DNA of 23,854 bases from CBDCWA01 sp046048295 (lineage in GTDB: Bacteria > Pseudomonadota > Alphaproteobacteria > Rhizobiales > Hyphomicrobiaceae), in contig JBJOGJ010000032.1 of NCBI GenBank assembly GCA_046048295.1, forward strand, positions 1 through 23,854, written 5' to 3'. Shown here piece by piece: positions 15,927 to 23,306 of this stretch. Below the pieces are notes generated by a model, which saw only the letters and a program-made list of their open reading frames with translations, ran no database searches and was not told the DNA's origin. The translations under genes were made by a program, and so were the position numbers. Position 1 is the stretch's first letter. Each line of letters opens with the position of its first letter.

Positions 15927-16574
15927 TCACGCTGACCTGACCGCGGCCAGGAAGGCGGCAATGAGCGCGGGGTCCTTGTCGCCGGGTGTGCGTTCCACGC
16001 CCGAAGAGACATCGACGGCGGCTGCGCCCGTGAGCCGGATAGCCGTAGCGACATTCGCGGGATCGAGACCGCCTGACAACATGAAGGGATGCCGCAGCGC
16101 TATGCCGTCGAGCAACTGCCAGTCGAAACTGAGGCCGTTGCCGCCCGGAAGTGCTCCCTGAATCCTCGCGGGGGCCTTGGCGTCGAACAGCAGGATGTCC
16201 GCGACGCCTGCATATTCGAGACCGGCCTCAACATCGGCACGCGTCTCAACCTTGATGGCCTTAATGATGGGTCGCCCCGAACGCCTACGAATCCCGGCAC
16301 AACGCTCGACCGACTCGCTGCCATGCAGCTGAATGAAATCGGGGGCCACGATCTGCACGACCTGGTCGACAAGGGAATCTTCGGGATCAACCATCAGCGC
16401 AACGATCTCAGCACGCCCTCGTGCCAGCGCGGCGAGGCTGCTCGCTTCGACTAGTCCGACGTTGCGCGGGCTCGGTGGAAAGAAGACCAAGCCGACATAA
16501 TCGGCCCCACCTTCGAGCGCGGCAACAAGGGCTTCGGCGGTGCGCAAGCCGCAGATCTTGACCTTTACGCCCAT
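15927..16574 (-). CDS. trpF: Phosphoribosylanthranilate isomerase
   Basis: A 215-residue TIM barrel that isomerises phosphoribosylanthranilate to CdRP in tryptophan synthesis. The catalytic Cys is in VKICGLRT (C8) and the catalytic Asp in ILLFDAKAP. GADYVGLVFFPPSPRNV, IQLHGSES and SGGLDPANV are conserved; the C-terminal VDVSSGVERTPGDKD is diagnostic. The ATG at 16574 is preferred because GGAG lies nine bases upstream; an ATG at 16589 would add five residues without a ribosome site. First gene of the trpFBA-accD-folC run, 40 bases after the LapA-domain gene. Confidence 0.95.
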   Translation of the reverse strand: MGVKVKICGLRTAEALVAALEGGADYVGLVFFPPSPRNVGLVEASSLAALARGRAEIVALMVDPEDSLVDQVVQIVAPDFIQLHGSESVERCAGIRRRSGRPIIKAIKVETRADVEAGLEYAGVADILLFDAKAPARIQGALPGGNGLSFDWQLLDGIALRHPFMLSGGLDPANVATAIRLTGAAAVDVSSGVERTPGDKDPALIAAFLAAVRSA

Positions 16575-16614
16575 CCGGACGGGCTCCATGCGATCGAATT
16601 GTTTCCGCCAGCAC

Positions 16615-16959
16615 TCAGCGTACGACGGTCAGGGCGCGTGCCTCGCTCGCCGGCTGGTCGCGTTCGCGCAACAGCCGGTCGGCCTCGCCCTTCCATTTCA
16701 CAGCCTCGAGCGCCTTCTGACGCGCCATGCGACGCCATTTCCCCTGGCCGAACCATGTCGCGAACCAGCCGCATACGGCCCCCAGAGCGAAAACGATCAG
16801 AAGGTGGCCCCAGAGCGGCAGCACGATAGCCACGACAGGATTGTCCGGCAAGAATGGATCCAGCACCAATGGCACCGGCTTTCGGTTGATCACTGCAACT
16901 GTCACGCTCAACGCCAGAAGAACCAGCGTCACGACGGTGCCGACAAATCTCTTGAGCAC
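16615..16959 (-). CDS. LapA-domain (DUF1049-like) inner-membrane protein
   Basis: A 114-residue protein from GTG 16959, chosen because GGAGG lies five bases upstream; a TTG at 17001 in the same frame has no such site. Two membrane segments are visible (about residues 5-22, FVGTVVTLVLLALSVTVAVI, and 46-66, AIVLPLWGHLLIVFALGAVCG) with the family's INRKPVPLVLDPF between them, then a basic amphipathic helix (WRRMARQKALEAVKWKGEADRLLRE). LapA/LapB-type proteins are linked to envelope lipopolysaccharide assembly in gamma-proteobacteria; the role in this group is not established. It lies between ihfB and trpF, as in many Hyphomicrobiales. Confidence 0.75.
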   Translation of the reverse strand: MLKRFVGTVVTLVLLALSVTVAVINRKPVPLVLDPFLPDNPVVAIVLPLWGHLLIVFALGAVCGWFATWFGQGKWRRMARQKALEAVKWKGEADRLLRERDQPASEARALTVVR

Positions 16960-17007
16960 TCCTGCCTCCGAATCCCGCCCAACCCGGTGCGTGCGCCGCA
17001 ACCGGCC

Positions 17008-17289
17008 TCAATCGCTATTCAACTTCTCGCGCAGTTCCTTACCAGACTTGAAGAATGGAACGAACTTCTCATCGACGCTTACGGGTTCACCGGTACGCGG
17101 GTTGCGGCCCTGTCGGCTCGAGCGATGCTTCACGGTGAAGGCGCCGAAGCCACGCAACTCCACGCGATTACCCTTCGCGAGCGCGTCAACGATCTCGTCG
17201 AAGATCACGTTGACGATACGCTCCACGTCGCGATGAAAGAGGTGCGGATTGGCAGCCGCAATCTTCTGAATGAGCTCGGATTTGATCAC
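17008..17289 (-). CDS. ihfB: Integration host factor subunit beta
   Basis: A 93-residue DNA-bending HU/IHF family protein. The N-terminal helices read MIKSELIQKIAAANPHLF; the conserved VELRGFGAFTVK precedes the DNA-inserting arm RNPRTGEPVSV with its intercalating proline (about 64). Forms a heterodimer with IhfA and bends DNA in replication, transcription and site-specific recombination. The start is GTG at 17289 with AGGA about nine bases upstream. Gap of 33 bases from the sppA stop, so it is probably in the same transcript. The early ELIQKI residues favour the beta over the alpha subunit. Confidence 0.93.
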   Translation of the reverse strand: MIKSELIQKIAAANPHLFHRDVERIVNVIFDEIVDALAKGNRVELRGFGAFTVKHRSSRQGRNPRTGEPVSVDEKFVPFFKSGKELREKLNSD

Positions 17290-17322
17290 GATCTAAGATC
17301 CTGAGAAACATGCTTAATCCTG

Positions 17323-18288
17323 TTAATTTTTCCCAGGTTGCCAAACGGAGACGAGGCCGTCAAGCGCAATCGCGCGCAAGCCATTGTTTTCGCCAATCAA
17401 ATTCAGCCGATCAAGGCCGAAGAGCTGGCCGATCCAGGATGACAGCGACCAGCCGCCGGGGAAGGGAAAGGCGATTTCAGAGCCTGGCTTCCACTCGACG
17501 ATCTTGAGGCCCTTCGGGACATTTCGCTTGGTCGTCAACCAAGCGATCGCCGTTGCCTCGCCGCCGATCTCGTCGACAAGCTTGTGTTTGAGCGCCGCAC
17601 GACCGGAGTAGATGCGCCCCGCTTCGAGTCCCGGCACCGACGCCGTATCTATCTTGCGCCGCTCGCGCACAAGGGCGAGGAACCACTGCTGGCCATCGTC
17701 GATCATCTCCTGGGCAATGCCGCGGCCGGCTTCGTCTGCCGGCTGGAACATCGAAGGCGTCGCCTTCAACGGGCCGCTCTTGATCTCGTTCACCTTGACA
17801 CCGAGTTTGGCCAGCATCTCGGAGAACTCGGGCCACTGCATTATGACACCGACAGAACCCGTAATGGTATTGCCGCGGGCGACGATATGGTCGCTTGCAA
17901 GGCCGGCGATGAATGCAGCAGAGGCTGCAACCGTGCCGAACTGGGCAACGACCGGTTTTTTCCGGGCAACCTTGCGTATGGCCTCATACAGGGCCTCGCC
18001 GCCCGTTGTGGTGCCGCCAGGGCTGTTGACGAAAAGAATGACGCCGGCAACCTGATTTGAGGCGGCAATCCTGTCCAACATCTTAAGCTGCTCGCGATCC
18101 TCCGTGATGAGGCCCGAGATGGTGACGCGCGCGATCTGCTGGCGATCGCTCAGGACATCGGCGCCGAAGCGCAGGAGCGACAAAGAAAATATTGCTACCA
18201 GGCCGGCAAGAAGCGCCACTCCACGCCAGAACGACGCGGTTCGCTTCTGACGGCGCCTTTCAAGAACGGCTTCGGTTTCGAGCGACAT
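17323..18288 (-). CDS. sppA: Signal peptide peptidase, S49 family
   Basis: A 321-residue membrane-anchored serine protease that degrades released signal peptides. A basic N-terminus precedes one membrane segment (about residues 21-40, WRGVALLAGLVAIFSLSLLR). The family's FVNSPGGTTTGGEALYEAI is at 87-104, the nucleophile Ser123 is in GTVAASAAFIAGL, and a catalytic lysine is K170 or K175 in EIKSGPLKATPS. NTITGSVGVI is conserved. This is the short, single-domain form (not the ~610-residue E. coli type). The ATG has AGGA five bases upstream. It lies between rpsA and ihfB on the same strand with a 216-base upstream gap that holds the rpsA terminator hairpin. Confidence 0.93.
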   Translation of the reverse strand: MSLETEAVLERRRQKRTASFWRGVALLAGLVAIFSLSLLRFGADVLSDRQQIARVTISGLITEDREQLKMLDRIAASNQVAGVILFVNSPGGTTTGGEALYEAIRKVARKKPVVAQFGTVAASAAFIAGLASDHIVARGNTITGSVGVIMQWPEFSEMLAKLGVKVNEIKSGPLKATPSMFQPADEAGRGIAQEMIDDGQQWFLALVRERRKIDTASVPGLEAGRIYSGRAALKHKLVDEIGGEATAIAWLTTKRNVPKGLKIVEWKPGSEIAFPFPGGWSLSSWIGQLFGLDRLNLIGENNGLRAIALDGLVSVWQPGKN

Positions 18289-18442
18289 GGTGATCCTGTG
18301 GTTCGATGCCTTGGACGATCAGACAGAGTCTAGGTTGGCAGACACCAGGCTTCAACCTCCGAGGAGACAAAACAATGTCCGGCACGGCCGGATGGAAAAC
18401 GGTTGGACTGGCCCAGAATGCAACCGGGGGATCCGTTGCAGA

Positions 18443-18470
18443 ACAGGCGCGGCCGTGTGGCCGCGCCTGT
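18443..18470 (-). terminator. Perfect hairpin after rpsA
   Basis: A perfect 12-bp GC-rich inverted repeat (18443-18454 with 18459-18470, loop GTGT) lies 34 bases after the rpsA stop and before sppA. Only a weak T content follows (TCTGC on the minus strand), so it may stabilise the rpsA 3' end or act as partial terminator in the 216-base gap. Nothing else is recognisable in that gap. Confidence 0.65.
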
Positions 18471-18504
18471 CAGCTCATAGCGTGCGGCGGGCAGGAAGCC
18501 CGGG

Positions 18505-20238
18505 TCAATCCCTCTCGTCGCCCTGACCCTCGTCGCGCTGACGCATGGCGGCACCGAGGATGTCACCGAGCGAGGCGCCCGAATCGGTCGAGCCATACTG
18601 GGCAACGGCCTGCTTTTCCTCAGCAATCTCAAGCTGCTTGACGGAGACACTGATGCGGCGGGCCGCCTTGTCGACGTTCAAGACAGCAGCATCGACCTTG
18701 TCGCCGACGTTGAAGCGCTCGGGCCGCTGCTCGGAGCGGTCACGCGAGAGGTCGGAGCGCTTGATGAATGCGGTGATCTCGGTGCCGGTAATCTGGACCT
18801 CGATACCGCCGTCCTGGATGCCCGTAACCTCGCAGGTCACGGCGTCCCCCTTCTTGTAGTGGGCGATCATGTCGAGCGGATCGCTGGCAAGCTGCTTGAT
18901 GCCGAGCGAAATGCGCTCCTTCGTGCTGTCGACGTCGAGGACAGCAGCCTGGACGAGATCGCCCTTCTTGTAGTCCTTGATCGCCTCGTCCCCGGAGCGG
19001 TTCCAGTCGAGGTCGGAGAGATGGACCATGCCGTCTACGCCATTGTCGAGACCGATGAACAGACCGAATTCGGTGATGTTGCGAATCGGGCCCTCGACGG
19101 TGGAACCCTTGGGATGGGCAGAGAGGAAGGCATCCCAGGGATTGTCCTGGGTCTGCTTCAGGCCGAGCGAGATGCGCCGCTTGTTGGGATCGACCTCCAG
19201 GATCTGGACCTCCACCTCCTGGCTCGTGGAGACGATCTTGCCAGGATGGACATTCTTCTTGGTCCAGCTCATCTCAGAGACATGGATCAGGCCCTCAACG
19301 CCCGGTTCCAGCTGCACGAATGCACCATAGTCGGCAATGTTGGTGACGGTGCCCTTGAAGCGGCCGCCAACCGGGTACTTCTGCTCGATGGAGTGCCAGG
19401 GATCGTCCTGCAGCTGCTTCATGCCCAGGCTGATGCGCTGCGTCTCCGGATTGATGCGAATGATCTGCACCTTGATGGTATCGCCGACGCTGACGATCTC
19501 GCTCGGATGGCTCACGCGGCGCCATGCCATGTCTGTCACGTGGAGCAAACCATCGATGCCACCAAGATCAACGAACGCACCGTAATCGGTGATGTTCTTG
19601 ACAACGCCGTCGACCACTTGGCCTTCGCCAAGGCGGGCAACGATGTCGGCCCGCTGCTCGGCGCGGGTCTCCTCGAGCACGGAGCGCCGGGAGACGACGA
19701 TGTTGCCGCGGCGACGGTCCATCTTGAGAATCTGGAACTGTTGCGGCTGATGCATCAACGGGCCGATGTCGCGGACCGGGCGGATGTCGACCTGGCTGCC
19801 GGGAAGGAAGGCTACGGCACCGTCGAGATCGACGGTGAAACCACCCTTGACCTTGTTGAAGATGACGCCGGTAACCTTCTCGCCGTCCTCGAACTGCTTC
19901 TCGAGGCGGGACCAGCTTTCCTCGCGCCGCGCTTTCTCGCGCGAAAGCATCGCCTCGCCAACCGCATTCTCGATACGCTCGAGATAGACCTCGACGATGT
20001 CGCCGACGGCGATTTCCGACGCCTTTCCGGCTGTGGCGAACTCCTTCAGCGGGACTCGGCCTTCCATCTTGAGGCCGACGTCAATGACCGCCATGTCCTT
20101 TTCAATCGACACCACGCGGCCCTTGACGACGTTGCCCTCATAGGAGACGTCCTCGGCGAGGGTCTCGTCGAGCATGGCCATGAATTCGTCCATGCTGGGG
20201 GTCATCTGGTTGGTACCGGCTTGCTCACTCGTGCTCAT
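18505..20238 (-). CDS. rpsA: 30S ribosomal protein S1
   Basis: A 577-residue protein with six S1/OB RNA-binding domains, at about residues 35-100, 119-185, 206-274, 291-361, 378-448 and 463-533. The first two are the divergent ribosome-binding pair; domains 3-6 share the GxVxNIxDYGAFVxL-type motif. A disordered acidic tail follows (GQGDERD end). S1 helps the small subunit bind mRNA leaders. The ATG at 20238 has GGAG six bases upstream. It is 180 bases after cmk on the same strand, the conserved cmk-rpsA pair, but a stable hairpin separates them. The 479-residue plus-strand frame opposite it is a composition shadow. Confidence 0.97.
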   Translation of the reverse strand: MSTSEQAGTNQMTPSMDEFMAMLDETLAEDVSYEGNVVKGRVVSIEKDMAVIDVGLKMEGRVPLKEFATAGKASEIAVGDIVEVYLERIENAVGEAMLSREKARREESWSRLEKQFEDGEKVTGVIFNKVKGGFTVDLDGAVAFLPGSQVDIRPVRDIGPLMHQPQQFQILKMDRRRGNIVVSRRSVLEETRAEQRADIVARLGEGQVVDGVVKNITDYGAFVDLGGIDGLLHVTDMAWRRVSHPSEIVSVGDTIKVQIIRINPETQRISLGMKQLQDDPWHSIEQKYPVGGRFKGTVTNIADYGAFVQLEPGVEGLIHVSEMSWTKKNVHPGKIVSTSQEVEVQILEVDPNKRRISLGLKQTQDNPWDAFLSAHPKGSTVEGPIRNITEFGLFIGLDNGVDGMVHLSDLDWNRSGDEAIKDYKKGDLVQAAVLDVDSTKERISLGIKQLASDPLDMIAHYKKGDAVTCEVTGIQDGGIEVQITGTEITAFIKRSDLSRDRSEQRPERFNVGDKVDAAVLNVDKAARRISVSVKQLEIAEEKQAVAQYGSTDSGASLGDILGAAMRQRDEGQGDERD

Positions 20239-20300
20239 TTAGTCTCCGTTTCATTCGTCGGTTGCCCGTGGCGGTTGCCTCAACGGGCGATATCGTGAAA

Positions 20301-20339
20301 AGCCGGTAGGGGCCATGCGCTTATGCGCCTGGCCCGGCT
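20301..20339 (-). terminator. Structured hairpin with T-run between cmk and rpsA
   Basis: An outer AGCC/GGCT stem (20301-20304 with 20336-20339), then GGGCCA/TGGCCC (20310-20315 with 20330-20335), then after one mismatch GCGC/GCGC around a TTAT loop. On the minus strand it is followed at once by TTTTC. It lies about 80 bases after the cmk stop and 63 bases before the rpsA start: a terminator for cmk or an attenuator/leader structure for rpsA. Confidence 0.6.
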
Positions 20340-20418
20340 AGCCCGACTCAGGATGATGGTTTTCTCGTCGTGGCGGCTGGCGACGGGTCCTTGACCCTAC
20401 CAATTGGACTTGGGCGCC

Positions 20419-21060
20419 TCAGAGGTCGCCCGATTGGCCGATCTTCCTCTTGATCAAGCCGACAGCTGCACGGAATGCCGCATCTATATCCAACTCGGTG
20501 GTATCGAGCAACAGTGCATCTTCCGCCATCCGCATCGGGGCGTCCTTGCGGCCCGAATCGCGGGCGTCACGCTGGCGGATCTGCTCCACAACCTGGGCAA
20601 ATGGCAGATCCTCGCCGCGTTCACGCAATTCCAGAAAGCGGCGTTCTGCCCGGACCTCGAGGGAAGCGGTGATGAACAGCTTAACGTCGGCGTCGGGGCA
20701 GACCACTGTGCCGATGTCGCGACCGTCCAGGACGGCGCCCGGCGGCCGTCTCGCAAAGCTGCGCTGGAATTCGAGTAGTGTGCGCCTCACCTCACCGAAG
20801 GCCGCCACTATGGACGCCGCCTCGCCGACCCTGGGGCCGCGCAGGTCCGGGTCGTCGAGCGAGCCGACATCCAGGGCGCCGGCGACGCCGGCCGCGCAGG
20901 CGGCGTCGCCGAGGTCATGGCCGTGGACCAGCATATCGCGAGCAACGGCGCGGTACAGCAGGCCGGTGTCGAGCACCTCGAACCCGAAGTGCGCGGCGAT
21001 CATCCTGGCAAGGGTACCCTTGCCCGATGCTGCAGGTCCGTCGATGGCGATTACGGTCAC
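20419..21060 (-). CDS. cmk: Cytidylate kinase
   Basis: A 213-residue nucleoside monophosphate kinase that phosphorylates CMP and dCMP. The P-loop is DGPAASGKGT (residues 7-16) after MTVIAI, followed by VLDTGLLYRAVARDML. The NMP-binding DGRDIGTVVCPDADVKLFI and lid-type ASLEVRAERRFLELRERG are typical, as is the late RDAPMRMAEDALLLDTT type motif. The start is GTG at 21060, only eight bases after the aroA stop (21069), and a GGAGG in the aroA 3' end about 14 bases upstream may act as ribosome site, suggesting coupled translation. The aroA-cmk-rpsA order is conserved in many proteobacteria. Confidence 0.96.
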   Translation of the reverse strand: MTVIAIDGPAASGKGTLARMIAAHFGFEVLDTGLLYRAVARDMLVHGHDLGDAACAAGVAGALDVGSLDDPDLRGPRVGEAASIVAAFGEVRRTLLEFQRSFARRPPGAVLDGRDIGTVVCPDADVKLFITASLEVRAERRFLELRERGEDLPFAQVVEQIRQRDARDSGRKDAPMRMAEDALLLDTTELDIDAAFRAAVGLIKRKIGQSGDL

Positions 21061-21068
21061 GATCCGAC

Positions 21069-22388
21069 CTATGCCTCCCTGAAGATGGCGCCGATGCCCT
21101 CCATCAGGCGGCGGAATTCGGGGAAGCTGGTAGCGATCATGCGCGTGTCGTCGACCGTAACCGGGGCCTCGCTCGCCTGCCCCATGACGAGGAAGGACAT
21201 GGCTATGCGATGGTCCAAATGGGTGACGACAGTGCCGCCGCCGCTGACCCGTCCCCTGCCGCGGACAATCAGCGTATCGCCTTCGACCTCGGCATCAACG
21301 CCATTGGCTGCAAGACCCGCGGCGGTTGCGGCGAGACGGTCGCTCTCCTTTACCTTCAGCTCGGCCAGGCCCTCCATGCGCGTCTCCCCGTCGGCGAAGG
21401 CGGCGACGACTGCAAGGATCGGGTACTCGTCGATCATGCTCGGCGCGCGCTCTGGCGGCACACGCACGCCCTTGAGCCTGCCCGCCCTAACGCGGATGTC
21501 CGCCACCGGCTCGCCGGCCGCATCGCGCTCGTTGACGAAGGAGACATCGGCACCCATCTCGCGCAGCGTGTCGTAGAAGCCGATGCGCGTCTCATTGACG
21601 AGGACGTTCTCGATGACAACTTCCGATCCCGGAACGACCAGGGCGGCGGCGGCCAGGAAGGCGGCGGAGCTCGGATCGCCGGGAACGATGACGTCGCGGC
21701 CGGCAAGTTCCCGCTGACCTTTCAGGGTAATGACCTCGAGCGTGCCTTCCATATGACTTTCCACCGCCCCTCCGAAAGCCCGCAGCATCCGCTCGGTGTG
21801 ATCGCGGCTCGGCTCCGAGATGACGGTCGTTTCACCGGCCGAGGCGAGACCGGCAAGCAGGATGGCGGACTTCAGCTGTGCTGAGGCTACGGGCAACTCG
21901 TAGCGGATCGGAATGGGCTGAGAGGTGCCCCGCACCTTCAGCGGCAAGGTATCGGTGCCCGAGAGAACCTCGAGCCCCATCTGCTTCAATGGCTTCAGGA
22001 CTCGGCCCATGGGGCGGCGCGAGAGGGATTCGTCGCCAATCAGTTCGGCCGTGATGGGATTGCCGGCGATGACGCCGAGGCCGAGCCTTGCGCCCGTGCC
22101 AGAATTGCCGAAGTCGAGCGGCCCGTCAGGCTGTTGCAGGCCGCCGACGCCGAGGCCGCGGACGACCCAGGTTCCATCCTCGCGGGTGACACCGGCTCCA
22201 AGTGCGGCTGCGACCTTGGCGGTGTTCAGGACGTCCTCCGCCTCGAGCAGGCCGGTAACGACGGTCCGTCCGGTCGCAAGCGCACCAATGAGGAGCGCGC
22301 GGTGCGAGATCGACTTGTCGCCCGGCACATTCGTCGTGCCGGCAAGCGCCGGAGCCCGGCTGGCGGTAAGCGGCATGGCACCTTGCAT
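21069..22388 (-). CDS. aroA: 3-phosphoshikimate 1-carboxyvinyltransferase (EPSP synthase), class II-like
   Basis: A 439-residue EPSP synthase that joins phosphoenolpyruvate to shikimate-3-phosphate in the shikimate pathway. It aligns by eye along its whole length with the class II (Agrobacterium CP4) enzyme: PGDKSISHRALLIG at 22-35, LLEAEDVLNT, GDESLSRRPMGRVL, ASAQLKSAILLAGL, RDHTERML, APSMIDEYPILAV, LKVKESDRL and HLDHRIAMSFLVMG. At the residue that decides glyphosate binding (Ala100 in CP4) this protein has Gly97 in FGNSGTGARL, the sensitive-type residue. The ATG at 22388 has CAGGG just upstream; a second ATG at 22376 is possible. First gene of the minus-strand block. Confidence 0.96.
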   Translation of the reverse strand: MQGAMPLTASRAPALAGTTNVPGDKSISHRALLIGALATGRTVVTGLLEAEDVLNTAKVAAALGAGVTREDGTWVVRGLGVGGLQQPDGPLDFGNSGTGARLGLGVIAGNPITAELIGDESLSRRPMGRVLKPLKQMGLEVLSGTDTLPLKVRGTSQPIPIRYELPVASAQLKSAILLAGLASAGETTVISEPSRDHTERMLRAFGGAVESHMEGTLEVITLKGQRELAGRDVIVPGDPSSAAFLAAAALVVPGSEVVIENVLVNETRIGFYDTLREMGADVSFVNERDAAGEPVADIRVRAGRLKGVRVPPERAPSMIDEYPILAVVAAFADGETRMEGLAELKVKESDRLAATAAGLAANGVDAEVEGDTLIVRGRGRVSGGGTVVTHLDHRIAMSFLVMGQASEAPVTVDDTRMIATSFPEFRRLMEGIGAIFREA

Positions 22389-22402
22389 TCTGCCCTGAGC
22401 CT

Positions 22403-22420
22403 TTCAAATTCGGGTTTGAA
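22403..22420. promoter_or_regulatory. Inverted repeat upstream of aroA
   Basis: TTCAAA (22403-22408) and TTTGAA (22415-22420) form a perfect inverted repeat with a 6-base spacer, 15 bases upstream of the aroA start in the divergent region. Could be an operator or an mRNA hairpin near the aroA ribosome site. Confidence 0.35.
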
Positions 22421-22492
22421 GCCAACGGGCCCTTATGCGGCCGGTTACGCGGGAACCTGGACGCGATGGATCCTGCCGGTCGACTTTAGGTT

Positions 22493-22520
22493 TTGACAAT
22501 GCCTGCAACCCATGGCAGAT
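22493..22520 (+). promoter_or_regulatory. Probable sigma-70-type promoter for the FYDLN-domain gene
   Basis: A consensus -35 TTGACA (22493-22498) is followed after 16 bases by GCAGAT (22515-22520) as a weak -10. Transcription would start about 25 bases before the ATG at 22551. The -35 match is exact; the -10 is only partial. Confidence 0.5.
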
Positions 22521-22550
22521 CGCGCCAATTCCCGTCAAGGATAGAGGATT

Positions 22551-22916
22551 ATGATGTCGACCAAGGAAGCGCGCGGCACGAAGCGCACCTGTCAGAGTTC
22601 CGATTGCGGCGAACGGTTCTACGACCTGAACCGCGACCCCATCATTTGCCCGATCTGCCAGTCGGTGTACGTGATCGCCTCGGCCCCGCTCACTGCATCG
22701 CTGAAGCCCGAACCCAGTTCGCCCAAAGCAGCAGACGCCAATCTGGATGAGGACGACATCGAGATCGATGACGCGACGGAATCGCTCGAAGATCTCGCCG
22801 AGGCGGAGGAAGCGGTTGCCGGCGACGACGACGATACCTTCCTCGAGGAAGAGGAAGACTCGGGCGACGTGTCGGGCATTATCGGATCGGTCCAGGAAGG
22901 CGAGGACGAAACCTGA
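22551..22916 (+). CDS. FYDLN-acid domain protein (TIGR02300 family), zinc ribbon plus acidic tail
   Basis: A 121-residue alphaproteobacterial protein of unknown function. The N-terminal zinc-ribbon-like part holds C14, C19, C33 and C36 (KRTCQSSDCGERFYDLN, then ICPICQ) with the name-giving FYDLNRDP. From about residue 72 it is strongly acidic (EDDIEIDD, GDDDDTFLEEEEDSGD), probably disordered. A second ATG three bases on (22554) has better spacing from the GAGGA site, so the first Met is uncertain. A promoter with an exact -35 lies upstream. It diverges from aroA and precedes tRNA-Ala, its usual neighbourhood in Hyphomicrobiales. The family function is not established. Confidence 0.93.
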   Translation: MMSTKEARGTKRTCQSSDCGERFYDLNRDPIICPICQSVYVIASAPLTASLKPEPSSPKAADANLDEDDIEIDDATESLEDLAEAEEAVAGDDDDTFLEEEEDSGDVSGIIGSVQEGEDET

Positions 22917-23000
22917 TCTTGGCACATCTGGGGAGGGAGTGCAGGCGGCGCATGATTTGGCTTGCGTTCCTCAACCGCGCGTCTTAGTAACGTTGCTTCC

Positions 23001-23020
23001 GCTTCGCCGTTTGGCGGAGC
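23001..23020. terminator. Hairpin between the FYDLN gene and tRNA-Ala
   Basis: An 8-bp stem (23001-23008 with 23013-23020, one G-T pair) with a GTTT loop, 85 bases after the stop and 14 bases before the tRNA. No T-run follows. Either a terminator for the upstream gene or a structure in the tRNA leader. Confidence 0.45.
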
Positions 23021-23034
23021 CATCCCAATGGTCC

Positions 23035-23110
<76 letters not shown>

Positions 23111-23139
23111 ATGAAATCAGTCACTTAGAGAAAATCAGA

Positions 23140-23178
23140 CGCACACGCCTCTTGCCTGGTCGCACACCTGTCGCACAC
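23140..23178. repeat. Three phased CGCACAC direct repeats beside tRNA-Ala
   Basis: CGCACAC occurs at 23140-23146, 23161-23167 and 23172-23178. The last two are parts of identical 9-mers TCGCACACC. Start spacings are 21 and 11 bases, i.e. about two and one helical turns, placing all copies on one face of the DNA, 30-68 bases from the tRNA end. This resembles arm-type sites for a recombinase or a regulator array; function inferred. Confidence 0.5.
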
Positions 23179-23306
23179 CGATGCAGGCGCGCGGTTGCTT
23201 TCTCATGCTCTTCAGCGCTCACTTTTCACGCCGAGAAGTGGTACGAGGCGAGGTGGGGTGGGGATATCTCAGAAGGTCTCGTGGCGCCTCCGGTTAGGAT
23301 GGAGGC

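Noticed and set aside
18859..20298. Long plus-strand open frame (479 codons) opposite rpsA
   Set aside because: It mirrors the rpsA codons on the opposite strand; the product is a low-complexity Asp/Leu/Ala/Val-rich sequence with no domain, while rpsA on the minus strand is unmistakable.
22404..22925. Minus-strand open frame opposite the FYDLN-domain gene
   Set aside because: The plus-strand gene has family motifs, a ribosome site and a promoter; the minus frame is its shadow.
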